NCBI GenBank assembly: GCA_003527225.1
Contig: DPXQ01000012.1
Span: 1-43,747 of the forward strand
DNA length: 43,747 nt
Direction: 5' to 3'
Source: Rhizobium sp.
GTDB taxonomy: Bacteria; Pseudomonadota; Alphaproteobacteria; Rhizobiales; Rhizobiaceae
Below the pieces are notes generated by a model. The model searched no databases. It had not been told where the DNA came from and saw only the letters and a list, made by a program, of their open reading frames with translations. Made by a program: the position numbers and the translations under genes. Of the stretch, positions 7,901 to 14,986 are shown in pieces (position 1 is the stretch's first letter; every line of letters starts with the position of its first letter).

Positions 7901-9560
7901 GGGAAGCCACTCGCGCCCATTCTTCCCGCTGGCGGCGCACGCCGGCAAGTTCGGCAGAACCGATCCGTTCGGAAATCGCCCGGAAAGCTGCGCCTGCCTG
8001 GATCGGCTGAAGCTGCATCGCGTCGCCGACCAGAACCACCTTGGCTCCGGCGTCCTCGGCTCGTTTGAGCACACGCGCCATCTGCTGCGACGAGACCATG
8101 CCGGCTTCATCGATGACAAAGATGTCCGCCCGGTCGAGCAGATCGCGTCCATTCTCCCAGGCCAGTTCCCAGGAGGCGAGCGTGCGCGACTTGATGCCGG
8201 AACTATCCTCGAGCCCCTCGGCCGCCTTGCCGGCAAGCGCCGCACCGAAGACGCGATAATGTTCGCTTTCCCAGGCGACGCGTGCCGCGGCAAGCAGCGT
8301 CGATTTGCCCGCGCCGGCAAGCCCAACGACAACCGCGATGCCAGTGTCGCCGGCGACATGATGGACGGCCTCCACTTGTTCCGGGTCGAGCGTAAAAGGA
8401 TTTTCCGGATTGGCGGTTTCTATGGTTCGGACAGCTGCGGCAATCTTCGCCCCGGCGATGCCGAAGCCTTTGCGCCGGGCCAAAACTTCGGCTGACTGCG
8501 CCATGTCGTATTCGATGCGCAGGATATCGCGGGTGGTGAAGACTGCCGGTTCGGTAATTTTGCCGGTCTGCCGGTCGGTCTGCTGTGGCTTTAACAGCAC
8601 GAGATCATCGGAGGCCATCAGCTTGGCCCGTATGTTGGCGAAATCGGCGGGATCGTCGACATAGCGGTGCAGTGCCTTGGCGATGTCACGCTCATCGAAG
8701 GTCGAGCGCTCATTGCCAAGCTGCTTCAGGAGGAGATCCGGATCGGCGAGGAGCCGGTCGGCCATCTCCTGCCGACGCGCGAGATCGGCCGGCGCGAAAT
8801 ACATCTCGACGCCCTTGCGGGCGAGCGCCGCCTTCTCCGGCCCGAGATGTTTCTGGGCGATCCCATCGAGCCCCTGCTCGGCATAGGAGCGGCCGTCTAG
8901 GCGGATATCATGACCGGCAAGCGCCAGATGCCGATTGGCTGTTTCCGCCCAGCCGATCTTCCAGCTCCTCATCGTCTCCTTGTCGCCGGCCCAAAGTTTG
9001 TAGACGATCTTACCCTTCGGCCGGTCCGGCGTGACGACCCGCAGTGGTGCGCCGTCGGCGCCGAGCACCGGCACTTTCTTCGCGCCGAAGCCCTCTTCCG
9101 CCAAGGGTCGGAGTGCGGTCAACAGGTGGATGTGCGGATTGCCATCCTTGTCGTGATATACCCAGTCGGCGATCATGCCCTTGGAAGTCAGATGGTCGCG
9201 GACGAACTCGCGCACCAGGGCGATGTTCTCTGACCGCGTCAGCTCTTCCGGAAGCGCGATGATCAATTCACGGGCAAGCTGCGCGTCCGCACGCGTCTCG
9301 AAGGCATCGACTGCATTCCAAAGAACCTCGCTGGCCGCCGCGACATTCTTCCCGTCGGTCGCCGCGCGCAGCCAGGCCGGAACCTGGTCCGGCAGTGCCA
9401 ACTCCTCATGCTTCAGTTCGGAGGCGCCGCCACGGTAACTGAAGGAGGTTCCAGCCTGTTCGTCCATCATCCGGGCGCGATGGCGATAGGCGGCGGCCGA
9501 GACGATGCTGCGTCCCGCTCCCCTGCTGATCACCTGCGCTCTGACGAACATGATCGCCAC
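4941..9560 (-). CDS. traA: Conjugative relaxase-helicase TraA with tandem BID-like domains
   Basis: 1539-residue MOBQ-type relaxase of the Agrobacterium TraA family, which nicks oriT, stays bound to the 5' end and unwinds the strand. Relaxase features: catalytic Tyr25 in AAAYRHRARM and the metal-binding histidines His136, His143 and His145 in the HDKDGNPHIH motif. The helicase part has Walker A GLAGAGKS (413-420) and VIDEAG (482-487). The C-terminal part carries two BID-like regions, about 1056-1173 and 1320-1441, each followed by a related tail (ALTARFG and IRREFATV). The start is the GTG at 9560, since GGAG lies six bases upstream and the product then begins MAIMFVRAQ as in known TraA; a longer frame reaches 9680 but runs across oriT. 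It is longer than the roughly 1100-residue Ti-plasmid TraA. First gene of the traA-antitoxin-zeta operon. Confidence 0.92.
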   Translation of the reverse strand: MAIMFVRAQVISRGAGRSIVSAAAYRHRARMMDEQAGTSFSYRGGASELKHEELALPDQVPAWLRAATDGKNVAAASEVLWNAVDAFETRADAQLARELIIALPEELTRSENIALVREFVRDHLTSKGMIADWVYHDKDGNPHIHLLTALRPLAEEGFGAKKVPVLGADGAPLRVVTPDRPKGKIVYKLWAGDKETMRSWKIGWAETANRHLALAGHDIRLDGRSYAEQGLDGIAQKHLGPEKAALARKGVEMYFAPADLARRQEMADRLLADPDLLLKQLGNERSTFDERDIAKALHRYVDDPADFANIRAKLMASDDLVLLKPQQTDRQTGKITEPAVFTTRDILRIEYDMAQSAEVLARRKGFGIAGAKIAAAVRTIETANPENPFTLDPEQVEAVHHVAGDTGIAVVVGLAGAGKSTLLAAARVAWESEHYRVFGAALAGKAAEGLEDSSGIKSRTLASWELAWENGRDLLDRADIFVIDEAGMVSSQQMARVLKRAEDAGAKVVLVGDAMQLQPIQAGAAFRAISERIGSAELAGVRRQREEWARVASRLFARGKVEEGLDAYAQRGHIVETENRAEVVERIVADWTSARRDLIQKNADTEQPVRLRGDELLVLAHTNDDVKRLNEALRKVMKDEGALTVSREFQTERGVREFAAGDRVIFLENARFLEPRARKLGPQYVKNGMLGTVVFTGDTRGGPLLSVRLDNGRDIVISEDSYRNIDHGYAATIHKSQGATVDRTFVLATSMMDQHLTYVSMTRHRDRADLYAAREDFEQKPEWGRKLRADHAAGVTGELVEIGMAKFRPQDKDADESPYADVKTDDGTVHRVWGVSLRKALAKGGVSEGDTVTLRKDGVETVKVDVVVTDEETGQKRTEKREVDRNVWTAEQVETADARRERIERESHRQELFKQLIERLGRSGAKTTTLDFESEAGYQAHARDFARRRGIDTLAEVVAGMEEGTARRLAWLAEKRGQVAKLWERASVALGFAIEREKRVSYNEERAENLAAQIPTDSKYLVPPTTRFLRSVDEDARRAQVRSDRWKEREAILRPVLEKIYRDPNGALARLNVLASDATIEPRRLAADLAATPQRLGRLRGSENLVYGLTVRDERKAAMTALSDLLPLARSHATEFRRQAERFGVREEQRRGHMALSVPALSKPAMARLVEIEAMRERGGQDAYKTAFTYAAEDRLLVQEVKAVNDALTARFGWSAFTDKADAIAERNMIERMPEDLAPDRGEKLTRLFAVVRRFAEEQHLAERKDRSKIVAGASVEPGKETVPVLPMLAAVTEFKTPVDQEARERARAVPHYGHNRAALIDAAAQIWRDPAGAAAKIEELITRGFAGERIAAAVANDPAAYGALRGSDRIMDKFLAVGRERKEALQAVPDAANRVRSLGTSFSTALDAERGAISGERRRMSVAIPGLSPAAEDALRELSVAMKKKNGKLDVAAGSLDPAIRREFATVSRALDERFGRNAILRGEADVINRVAPAQRRAFEAMQEGLKILQQTVRMQASQDIVTERQRRVLDRARGVIR

Positions 9561-9583
9561 TGACGTCTCCAGTCCTTCCAAGC

Positions 9584-9613
9584 ACGTCGCGCCAGCGACG
9601 TATATTGCGCCCT
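9584..9613 (+). other. Origin of transfer, RSF1010-like (oriT)
   Basis: ACGTCGC-GCCA-GCGACGT (9584-9601) is a perfect 7-bp stem with a 4-base loop, followed immediately by TATATTGCGCCCT (to 9613). RSF1010 and the pTiC58 oriT have the same order: a hairpin, then a nick region ending GCG/CCCT. By analogy the nick falls between 9609 and 9610 on the plus strand. It lies 24 bases before the traA start, between divergent traA and traCDG, as in Ti plasmids. Confidence 0.85.
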
Positions 9614-9635
9614 CAAACTGATCGGACCGAAGGGC

Positions 9636-9682
9636 CGATGCCGCTTTTCCGGAAGACGGCCCAAACCGGAATTCCGGCATCG
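9636..9682. repeat. Inverted repeat beside oriT
   Basis: CGATGCCG (9636-9643) and CGGCATCG (9675-9682) form a perfect 8-base inverted repeat with a 31-base spacer, between the nick motif and the traC promoter. It could be a binding site for an accessory relaxosome protein such as TraC, or an operator for the divergent tra operons. No homologous site is known to me. Confidence 0.4.
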
Positions 9683-9713
9683 ACGTTTTGGGGACTTGTG
9701 CAACGTAGCTTAT

Positions 9714-9741
9714 TTGACTACCATTTACTAGTTAGTTAAAT
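9714..9741 (+). promoter_or_regulatory. Putative sigma-70 promoter for traCDG
   Basis: TTGACT (9714-9719) and TTAAAT (9736-9741) are 16 bases apart, giving a leader of about 34 bases to the traC ATG at 9783. The surrounding sequence is AT-rich and unlike the rest of the window. Predicted only. Confidence 0.45.
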
Positions 9742-9782
9742 CGGAAGTCGGAAAGTTTATTGCAATTGGAAGGGACCAGTAA

Positions 9783-10070
9783 ATGGCCGCTAAGCCGTCA
9801 ATTCTCGATATCGACGCGCAAATCGAAAAACTGCGTGAACGCAGGAAAACTTTAATAGTCAAATCGGCCGATCGCTTTGCCCGCGCGGCAACGAAGTCGG
9901 GGCTGGCCGAAATGGAGATCACTGATGAGGAGGTCGATCGCATCTTCGACGAGATCGCAGCACGATTTCGCAAAGGCGAAAAGAAAGGATCTGGTGGCTC
10001 ATCTGCTTCGCCGCGTGGACAGGCAAATGGTGGGACTCGAGCGGAAGCGGAGGTTCCTCATGACGGCTGA
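9783..10070 (+). CDS. traC: Conjugal transfer protein TraC
   Basis: 95-residue relaxosome accessory protein of the Agrobacterium TraC family. It has the family layout: an N-terminal charged coiled-coil (IDAQIEKLRERRK), then ADRFARAATKSGLAEMEITDEE and FDEIAARFRKG, then a disordered tail rich in Gly/Ser. AAGGGA precedes the ATG. First gene of traCDG, divergent from traA with oriT between. It overlaps traD by 11 bases. Confidence 0.8.
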   Translation: MAAKPSILDIDAQIEKLRERRKTLIVKSADRFARAATKSGLAEMEITDEEVDRIFDEIAARFRKGEKKGSGGSSASPRGQANGGTRAEAEVPHDG

Positions 10071-10293
10071 TCGAAAAAGCGAGGCAAGAGAGAAGTTCTT
10101 GCTCGGCGGCATCGTCGTCCGCGCAGGCCTGTCGAACGCGGATCGGGCTTTCCTGCTTGGCGGACTTCTCGAAATGACGCAGGTCGTGCCGGGGACGGCT
10201 GAGCATCGGCGCCTGTGCGATATAGGAGAGCTCGCTTTCAGAGCTGCGGCATCCGACGGCAGTTTCGAAGGCATTGCGGAGGCGGCTGAATGA
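10060..10293 (+). CDS. traD: Conjugal transfer protein TraD
   Basis: 77-residue small TraD, close to the usual 71 of Ti-type TraD. The core REKFLLGGIVVRAGL and RAFLLGGLLE is typical of the family. The frame is open further upstream, but GGAGG six bases before the ATG at 10060 decides the start. It overlaps traC by 11 bases and shares ATGA with traG. Its role in transfer is accessory and poorly known. Confidence 0.78.
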   Translation: MTADRKSEAREKFLLGGIVVRAGLSNADRAFLLGGLLEMTQVVPGTAEHRRLCDIGELAFRAAASDGSFEGIAEAAE

Positions 10294-12209
10294 CGGGAAA
10301 GGCGAAACCGCATCCGAGCCTATTGCTTATCATCGTTCCAATCGTCGTCACCGGCTTTACCTTTTATGTCGCCAACTGGCGATGGCCAGAATTGGCCGCC
10401 AGCATGACCGGCAAGGTGCAATACTGGTTTCTGCGGGCATCGCCGTTGCCGGTCCTTTTGTTCGGGCCGCTGGCCGGACTGCTGGCGGTCTGGGCGCTGC
10501 CCCTCCATCGGCGAAGGCCGGTGGCGATGGCCAGCTTTCTCTGCTTTCTTCTGGTAGCCGGCTTCTACGGGCTGCGCGAGTTCGTAAGGCTTGAGCCGTC
10601 CGTAGAGCACGGCGTGTTGACCTGGGATCAGGCACTCTCGTTCCTCGATATGATTGCGGTCGTTGGCACAGCGATGGGATTCATGACAATCGCGGTAGCG
10701 GCCCGCATCTCCAGCGTCGTACCCGAACAGGTGACACGCGCCAAGCGCGGGACGTTTGGAGACGCCGACTGGCTGCCGATGTCGGCGGCGGCACGGCTGT
10801 TTCCCGATGGTGGTGAGATCGTCATCGGTGAGCGGTATAGGGTCGACAAGGAACTCGTCCATGAGCTGCCGTTCGATCCGAACGATCCGGCCACGTGGGG
10901 ACGTGGCGGCAAAGCGCCGCTGCTTACCTACGCCCAGGACTTCGATTCGACGCACATGCTCTTTTTCGCGGGGTCTGGCGGCTTCAAGACAACCAGCAAC
11001 GTCGTGCCGACGGCGCTCCGATATACGGGCCCGCTCATTTGCCTCGATCCGTCCACCGAGGTGGCACCGATGGTCGTCGAACACCGGAGAAAAAAACTCG
11101 ACCGCGAGGTCGTTGTGCTCGATCCGACAAATCCAATCATGGGATTTAACGTGCTCGACGGGATCGAACACTCGCAGAAAAAGGAGGAGGACATCGTCGG
11201 CATCGCGCACATGTTGCTCTCGGAAAGCGTGCGCTTCGAAAGTTCGACCGGCTCCTACTTCCAGAACCAGGCGCACAATCTCCTGACCGGGCTGTTGGCG
11301 CATGTCATGCTGTCGCCGGAGTTTGCCGGCCGGCGAAATTTGCGCAGCCTGCGCCAGATCGTTTCCGAGCCTGAGACATCCGTGCTTGCGATGCTGCGTG
11401 ACGTACAGGAACACTCCGCGTCCGCCTTCATCCGCGAAACGCTCGGGGTCTTCGTCAACATGACCGAGCAGACGTTCTCAGGCGTCTATTCGACAGCATC
11501 GAAGGATACGCAATGGCTGTCGCTCGACAATTACGCGGCGCTCGTTTGCGGCAAGACGTTCAAATCGAGCGAGATCGCTGGCGGAAAGAAAGACGTCTTT
11601 CTCAACATTCCAGCATCGATCCTGCGCTCCTATCCCGGTATCGGCCGGGTGATCATCGGCTCGCTGATCAATGCAATGATCGAGGCCGATGGCGCGTTCA
11701 AGCGTCGGGCGCTGTTCATGTTGGACGAGGTCGATCTGCTTGGTTACATGCGCGTGCTGGAAGAGGCGCGCGACCGCGGTCGCAAGTATGGTGTCAGCAT
11801 GATGCTGATGTATCAGTCCGTCGGCCAGTTGGAACGGCATTTCGGGAAGGACGGTGCGGTGTCGTGGATCGACGGCTGCGCGTTCGCAAGTTACGCAGCG
11901 ATCAAGGCGCTGGACACGGCCCGCAATGTCTCGGCCCAATGCGGAGAAATGACCGTCGAGGTGAAAGGCAGTTCTCGCAATCTCGGCTGGGGCACGAAGA
12001 ACAGCGCATCGCGGAAATCCGAAAGCATCAATTTCCAGCGCCGCCCGCTGATCATGCCACACGAAATCACGCAGTCGATGCGCAAGGACGAGCAGATCAT
12101 CATCGTCCAGGGCCACAGTCCGATCCGCTGCGGAAGGGCGATCTATTTTAGACGCAAGGACATGGACACGCAGGCGAAGCCCAACAGGTTCGCCAAATTG
12201 AGACCTTAA
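10290..12209 (+). CDS. traG: Type IV coupling protein TraG (VirD4 family)
   Basis: 639-residue coupling ATPase that brings relaxase-DNA and protein cargo to the secretion channel. About four membrane segments lie in the first 140 residues (near 9-28, 52-72, 80-97, 118-138), then a cytosolic motor with Walker A GSGGFKTT (228-235) and Walker B LFMLDEVD (about residue 476-483), followed by GVSMMLMYQS. The Walker A wording is that of VirD4-like coupling proteins of rhizobial elements. The ATG overlaps the traD stop (ATGA), so the genes are coupled. It would recruit both TraA and the zeta-BID protein. Confidence 0.92.
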   Translation: MTGKAKPHPSLLLIIVPIVVTGFTFYVANWRWPELAASMTGKVQYWFLRASPLPVLLFGPLAGLLAVWALPLHRRRPVAMASFLCFLLVAGFYGLREFVRLEPSVEHGVLTWDQALSFLDMIAVVGTAMGFMTIAVAARISSVVPEQVTRAKRGTFGDADWLPMSAAARLFPDGGEIVIGERYRVDKELVHELPFDPNDPATWGRGGKAPLLTYAQDFDSTHMLFFAGSGGFKTTSNVVPTALRYTGPLICLDPSTEVAPMVVEHRRKKLDREVVVLDPTNPIMGFNVLDGIEHSQKKEEDIVGIAHMLLSESVRFESSTGSYFQNQAHNLLTGLLAHVMLSPEFAGRRNLRSLRQIVSEPETSVLAMLRDVQEHSASAFIRETLGVFVNMTEQTFSGVYSTASKDTQWLSLDNYAALVCGKTFKSSEIAGGKKDVFLNIPASILRSYPGIGRVIIGSLINAMIEADGAFKRRALFMLDEVDLLGYMRVLEEARDRGRKYGVSMMLMYQSVGQLERHFGKDGAVSWIDGCAFASYAAIKALDTARNVSAQCGEMTVEVKGSSRNLGWGTKNSASRKSESINFQRRPLIMPHEITQSMRKDEQIIIVQGHSPIRCGRAIYFRRKDMDTQAKPNRFAKLRP

Positions 12210-12335
12210 CGGCTCAGGCGTTTTCCTGTGCGTCGTATTCGACTTCTGCCGGTCATTTCGTCGCCTTCATGACCGCAAGTGCCGCGTCGATTGCCTCGCG
12301 CGCCTAAGCAAATCGTGGTGCCTCATCGAGAGGTG
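12210..12335. other. Short spacer with a possible gene remnant
   Basis: Between convergent traG and the membrane protein. On the minus strand a frame ending at about 12256 reads AREAIDAALAVMKATK-stop, which looks like a genuine helical C terminus, but a TAG lies just before it. This may be the tail of a decayed gene. Nothing else is seen. Confidence 0.2.
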
Positions 12336-12734
12336 TCAGCCGCGATCACCTCGACGATAGTGCCCGATCATTTCTTCCAGTTCAGGTGGCGTAATCCAGT
12401 CGAGGAAGATCGTGTATCCGATGGAGAAGCCCGCGAAACTGAAGGTCATCAGAATGAAGGCCCAGAACGGCAAACCGTTCGCTGCCTCGGGCTTGACGAA
12501 AGCCGCAATCGAGAGCGGCACCATGACGATCGCCGCCACCATTGCCATCCCGGTGAACGGGCGAAACATGCTGAGGATGTAAAAGCAAAGGCACCACGCG
12601 GTGTAAAGCGCAGCCTTCGTTAGGCCGCGGACGATCAGGAAGGGAAGGCGCGCGACGATCAAAAACACCGGCGAAGCGCCACTGGGCTTTGTGACCTCGG
12701 ATTGGATCTCGGCGGCACGGCGCATGATCGGCAT
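12336..12734 (-). CDS. Small inner-membrane protein of unknown function
   Basis: 132 residues with three probable membrane segments: about 23-50 (VARLPFLIV to FYILSMF), 60-80 (MAMVAAIVMVPLSIAAFV) and 88-112 (PFWAFILMTFSFAGFSIGYTIFL), then a short polar tail. I do not recognise a family. The start at 12734 was chosen because GGAG lies six bases upstream, within the four extra codons of the longer frame. It is convergent with traG. A conjugation link is only positional. Confidence 0.6.
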   Translation of the reverse strand: MPIMRRAAEIQSEVTKPSGASPVFLIVARLPFLIVRGLTKAALYTAWCLCFYILSMFRPFTGMAMVAAIVMVPLSIAAFVKPEAANGLPFWAFILMTFSFAGFSIGYTIFLDWITPPELEEMIGHYRRGDRG

Positions 12735-12746
12735 TGCGGACTCCAT

Positions 12747-13174
12747 CGACAGCGGAATTCCAGTTGCAGGAGATTCTAGACGAAAGCTGAGGTCGAGGGC
12801 AACAATAAGGCTGATGGCTCGCCAGCGGAGATACCGGCGACTGTGACAAAGTCGCTATGTCAAAGATCCTTGTGGGGCCGTCGTGTCCGTCGCAGTCGTT
12901 CCAACGCGTGGGGGCGACCGTTGAAGATCACACGCCGGTCGATGCGGTTTACCCGCGAGAGTGATCGTCACCGAAGGCCGAGACGGCAACGCCGGCTTGG
13001 GGAGCGGCGGAACGGCGCGAGTAGAGCACGGTCGGCCAGCGGCCGGCTCGCCCATAAGATCGCCGCCAACCGTCCAGGCTATAGGAACCAGTCATCACGA
13101 AAATGAATCGAAGCAGGCGATTCGATTCAAAACTGTCGTTGGACGTCGAGGCGGGAACGGACGATTCTTCTGCC
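12747..13174. other. Gene-free spacer before the WGR gene
   Basis: About 430 bases with no convincing gene on either strand. It holds an inverted repeat, GAATCG (13105-13110) with CGATTC (13118-13123), just upstream of the preferred WGR start. An in-frame ATG at 13103 would extend the WGR protein by 24 residues. Confidence 0.4.
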
Positions 13175-13462
13175 ATGCTGGCTCAACCCTATCGACTCTA
13201 TTTCGAACGCACGGATGCGACGAAAAACATGGCACGCTTCTATGCGTTGTCGATCGAGCCGACGCTCTTCGGCACACCCTGCCTGACGCGACGCTGGGGA
13301 CGTATCGGCTCCAACGGACAGGCGAAGGCGCATCATTTCGCCTGCGAGGAAGATGCGGTAGCAATGTTCCTCGATCTGCTCCAGGCAAGACGTGCGCGCG
13401 GATACCGAACGCGGCCGGTGGAGAAGGCCAGAGACGCGAATGGACAGAGCGGAAAGTTGTAG
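13175..13462 (+). CDS. WGR domain protein
   Basis: 95-residue protein made almost entirely of a WGR domain, named for the Trp-Gly-Arg seen here in RRWGRIGSNGQ. WGR domains bind nucleic acid or join DNA-repair enzymes such as PARPs; stand-alone copies are frequent on rhizobial plasmids and have no proven role. The segments YRLYFERTDATKNMARFYAL and EEDAVAMFLDLLQ match the family pattern. MLAQPY was chosen as the N terminus by resemblance to related proteins as I remember them; the ATG at 13103 is an alternative and neither has a strong ribosome-binding site. Confidence 0.7.
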   Translation: MLAQPYRLYFERTDATKNMARFYALSIEPTLFGTPCLTRRWGRIGSNGQAKAHHFACEEDAVAMFLDLLQARRARGYRTRPVEKARDANGQSGKL

Positions 13463-13539
13463 GCAGGGAAGCGGAGCTTCGGTCCACCGCGCCGGTCGAT
13501 CCGGCGCGGTGGACCAGGGATGACAAGGCGAAAGCCTCC

Positions 13540-13707
13540 TCAGTGGGGAGGCTCGCCGACGCACTCGGCGTTTTGACTTACGATCGCCGCCGTCAGTTCG
13601 GCACGCGCTTGTTCCAGCTCCGCTTCGATCTGAACGCGCTCCGCCGGGTGGCAGTGGTGGGCTTCGAGGCGCAGTTCTTCAATGTGGATTTCGAGGTCAT
13701 AGGTCAT
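13540..13707 (-). CDS. 55-residue acidic helical protein
   Basis: A short gene with AAGGAG six bases before the ATG at 13707; another ATG two codons earlier abuts the ribosome-binding site. The product starts MTYDLEIHIEELRLEAHHC and continues as a charged helix with a repeated Glu/Ala pattern (AELEQARAELTAA). No family recognised. It lies downstream of DUF736 on the same strand, separated by a terminator and a heavily structured leader. Confidence 0.6.
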   Translation of the reverse strand: MTYDLEIHIEELRLEAHHCHPAERVQIEAELEQARAELTAAIVSQNAECVGEPPH

Positions 13708-13739
13708 CGTCATCTCCTTGACAGTGTGAAAGATGACGC

Positions 13740-14013
13740 CCCGGGGTCGTGAGATCGGGCCGGGTCAAGGATCGCCGCAGGCGACCGCCGGAGGCGGCGA
13801 GCGGAGGAACCGATTTTCTGACGGCGCCCTTCAGGGCGCTGGCTGAAAATTGGAGGGGCCGCGATGTCCTTGAGGCGGCGCGATGCTCACGGCAGACTTG
13901 GCGTTCTGAGCAGACAGAGTTTGGTTTCGTGTGGCACCAAAGGAATGATAGCGGGCTCGATGCCCGCGATCATTTCCACCAAACGTTCCGGTGGCCTTGC
14001 TTCACGCGCCGAA
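13740..14013 (-). ncRNA. Highly structured noncoding leader, candidate RNA
   Basis: No gene is convincing here, but hairpins follow one another. GCGCCC-TTCA-GGGCGC (13824-13839) is framed by ATTTTC (13813-13818) and GAAAAT (13845-13850). TTTGGT (13921-13926) pairs with ACCAAA (13937-13942). A 13-base arm (13945-13957) pairs with 13963-13975 with one mismatch. It lies upstream of the 55-residue gene. It may be a long 5' leader or a small RNA; that is inferred. Confidence 0.3.
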
Positions 14014-14039
14014 GCCGGCCCCGATTGCTCGGGGCCGGC
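14014..14039 (-). terminator. Terminator hairpin after the DUF736 gene
   Basis: GCCGGCCCC (14014-14022) and GGGGCCGGC (14031-14039) form a perfect 9-bp GC stem with an 8-base loop, ten bases beyond the DUF736 stop codon. Confidence 0.65.
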
Positions 14040-14048
14040 GCTCGCCGT

Positions 14049-14372
14049 TCAGTTCGGATTGTTCCAGAGGATCACCTTCTTGCTCGGGTCGCCGCCGGGG
14101 GCCTGGGCGAGATTGCCGAAGATCACGCCGATCTCGGGAGCCTCCAGCTTGACGGAGAGGTATTCCTCGCCGGTCTGGCGGGCGATGCGGTTCCAGCCTG
14201 CGCCGATCTCGAAGCCGGTCTTGCGGTGGATGACGCGGTAGTCGGGGGCTTCCTCGCTCGCCTTCTGGGCGTTCGGGATGATGGCGATCGGGGCGTTGAC
14301 CCGGATGGTGGCGAAGACGCCTTCGAGGATGCCGTCGGTCTTCTGCGTCAGGGTTGCGATCGTGGTGGCCAT
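14049..14372 (-). CDS. DUF736 family protein
   Basis: 107 residues, the family's usual size. It matches DUF736 throughout: an N-terminal TDGILEGVFATIRVN, a middle PDYRVIHRKTGFEIGAGWNRIA and a C-terminal GEEYLSVKLEAPEIG, giving a single beta-rich domain. These proteins are very common on alphaproteobacterial plasmids, next to conjugation or partition genes, but their activity is unknown. AAGGAG-type sequence precedes the ATG. A 24-base inverted repeat sits upstream and could be its operator. Confidence 0.85.
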   Translation of the reverse strand: MATTIATLTQKTDGILEGVFATIRVNAPIAIIPNAQKASEEAPDYRVIHRKTGFEIGAGWNRIARQTGEEYLSVKLEAPEIGVIFGNLAQAPGGDPSKKVILWNNPN

Positions 14373-14445
14373 GGTACTTGCTCCTTCGGTTGTTCGGGAT
14401 CATTCCCGATGGCGCACGAAGAGACGGCCGACCTGCTGCGGTCAG

Positions 14446-14526
14446 CTCGGTCAAAAATTTTGCGAAATTCTATTTTCCGCCAGGAGCAAACAGCCGAAAT
14501 CGAATTTCGCAAAAATTTTGACCGAG
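14446..14526. repeat. 24-base near-perfect inverted repeat upstream of DUF736
   Basis: The arms 14446-14469 and 14503-14526 are complementary at all but one position; each contains CGGTCAAAAATTTTGCGAAAT or its complement. The spacer is 33 bases. The arms are AT-rich in their middles, unlike the surrounding DNA. It lies 74 bases before the DUF736 start. Candidate operator, partition site or cruciform; it is too AT-rich in the arms and too widely spaced for an ordinary terminator. Confidence 0.6.
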
Positions 14527-14986
14527 TCTTACCCCTTTAGGGGTTGGCCGCAAAAGCAGGCGGTCGTCTATACGAGCGACATAAAACGGGAATGGTTCAG
14601 GGCAACTTAAGAGCGCGACAAACCCATAGCTGCCCGGTCCGGCACTGCGGGGGCAGTCAGCCTCGCGCCACCTGAGCACTTCGCCGCCATTCGGGCCAAC
14701 GTCCCGCCCCCGGATTGTCGCAGCAGCTACGGGCGACCGGCACGCCCCTCGCCGAGATCACACTTCCGCATGCCCGCGAGGGCGGCAGAGTAGCCGCACC
14801 GCCGCCTGCGGACCGTACGGCGGTATCGGTTGAAGTAGTTTGGGTGGGACATCGGAAAGGCTCCACCAACTCGCCTGCTAGCGCCCAGCAGTCCCAACGC
14901 TGATATCCGCCCGGCAACCCGCCATCGGCAGAGCCGCATCCGAGCGATTGGAGCCGGCTTCGTTGGTGGAACCAAACCCGTGAGGA
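14527..14986. other. Gene-poor region with a 115-base inverted-repeat-bounded segment
   Basis: No convincing gene. A 12-base imperfect inverted repeat, GGCTCCACCAAC (14859-14870) and GTTGGTGGAACC (14962-14973), bounds 115 bases with one mismatch between arms. It could be a small transposable-element remnant or a large hairpin. No open frame or known insertion sequence is seen within it. Confidence 0.3.

Noticed and set aside
9561..9680. Extended N terminus of TraA up to an ATG at 9680
   Set aside because: This would translate straight through the oriT hairpin and nick region; the GTG at 9560 has a good ribosome-binding site and gives the known TraA N terminus.
13864..14241. Plus-strand 125-residue frame with a GGAGG upstream
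   Set aside because: Mostly the reverse of the DUF736 gene and its terminator; residue composition is unlike a protein.
14446..14526. Reading the long inverted repeat as insertion-sequence ends
   Set aside because: Only 33 bases lie between the arms, with no transposase and no target duplication visible.
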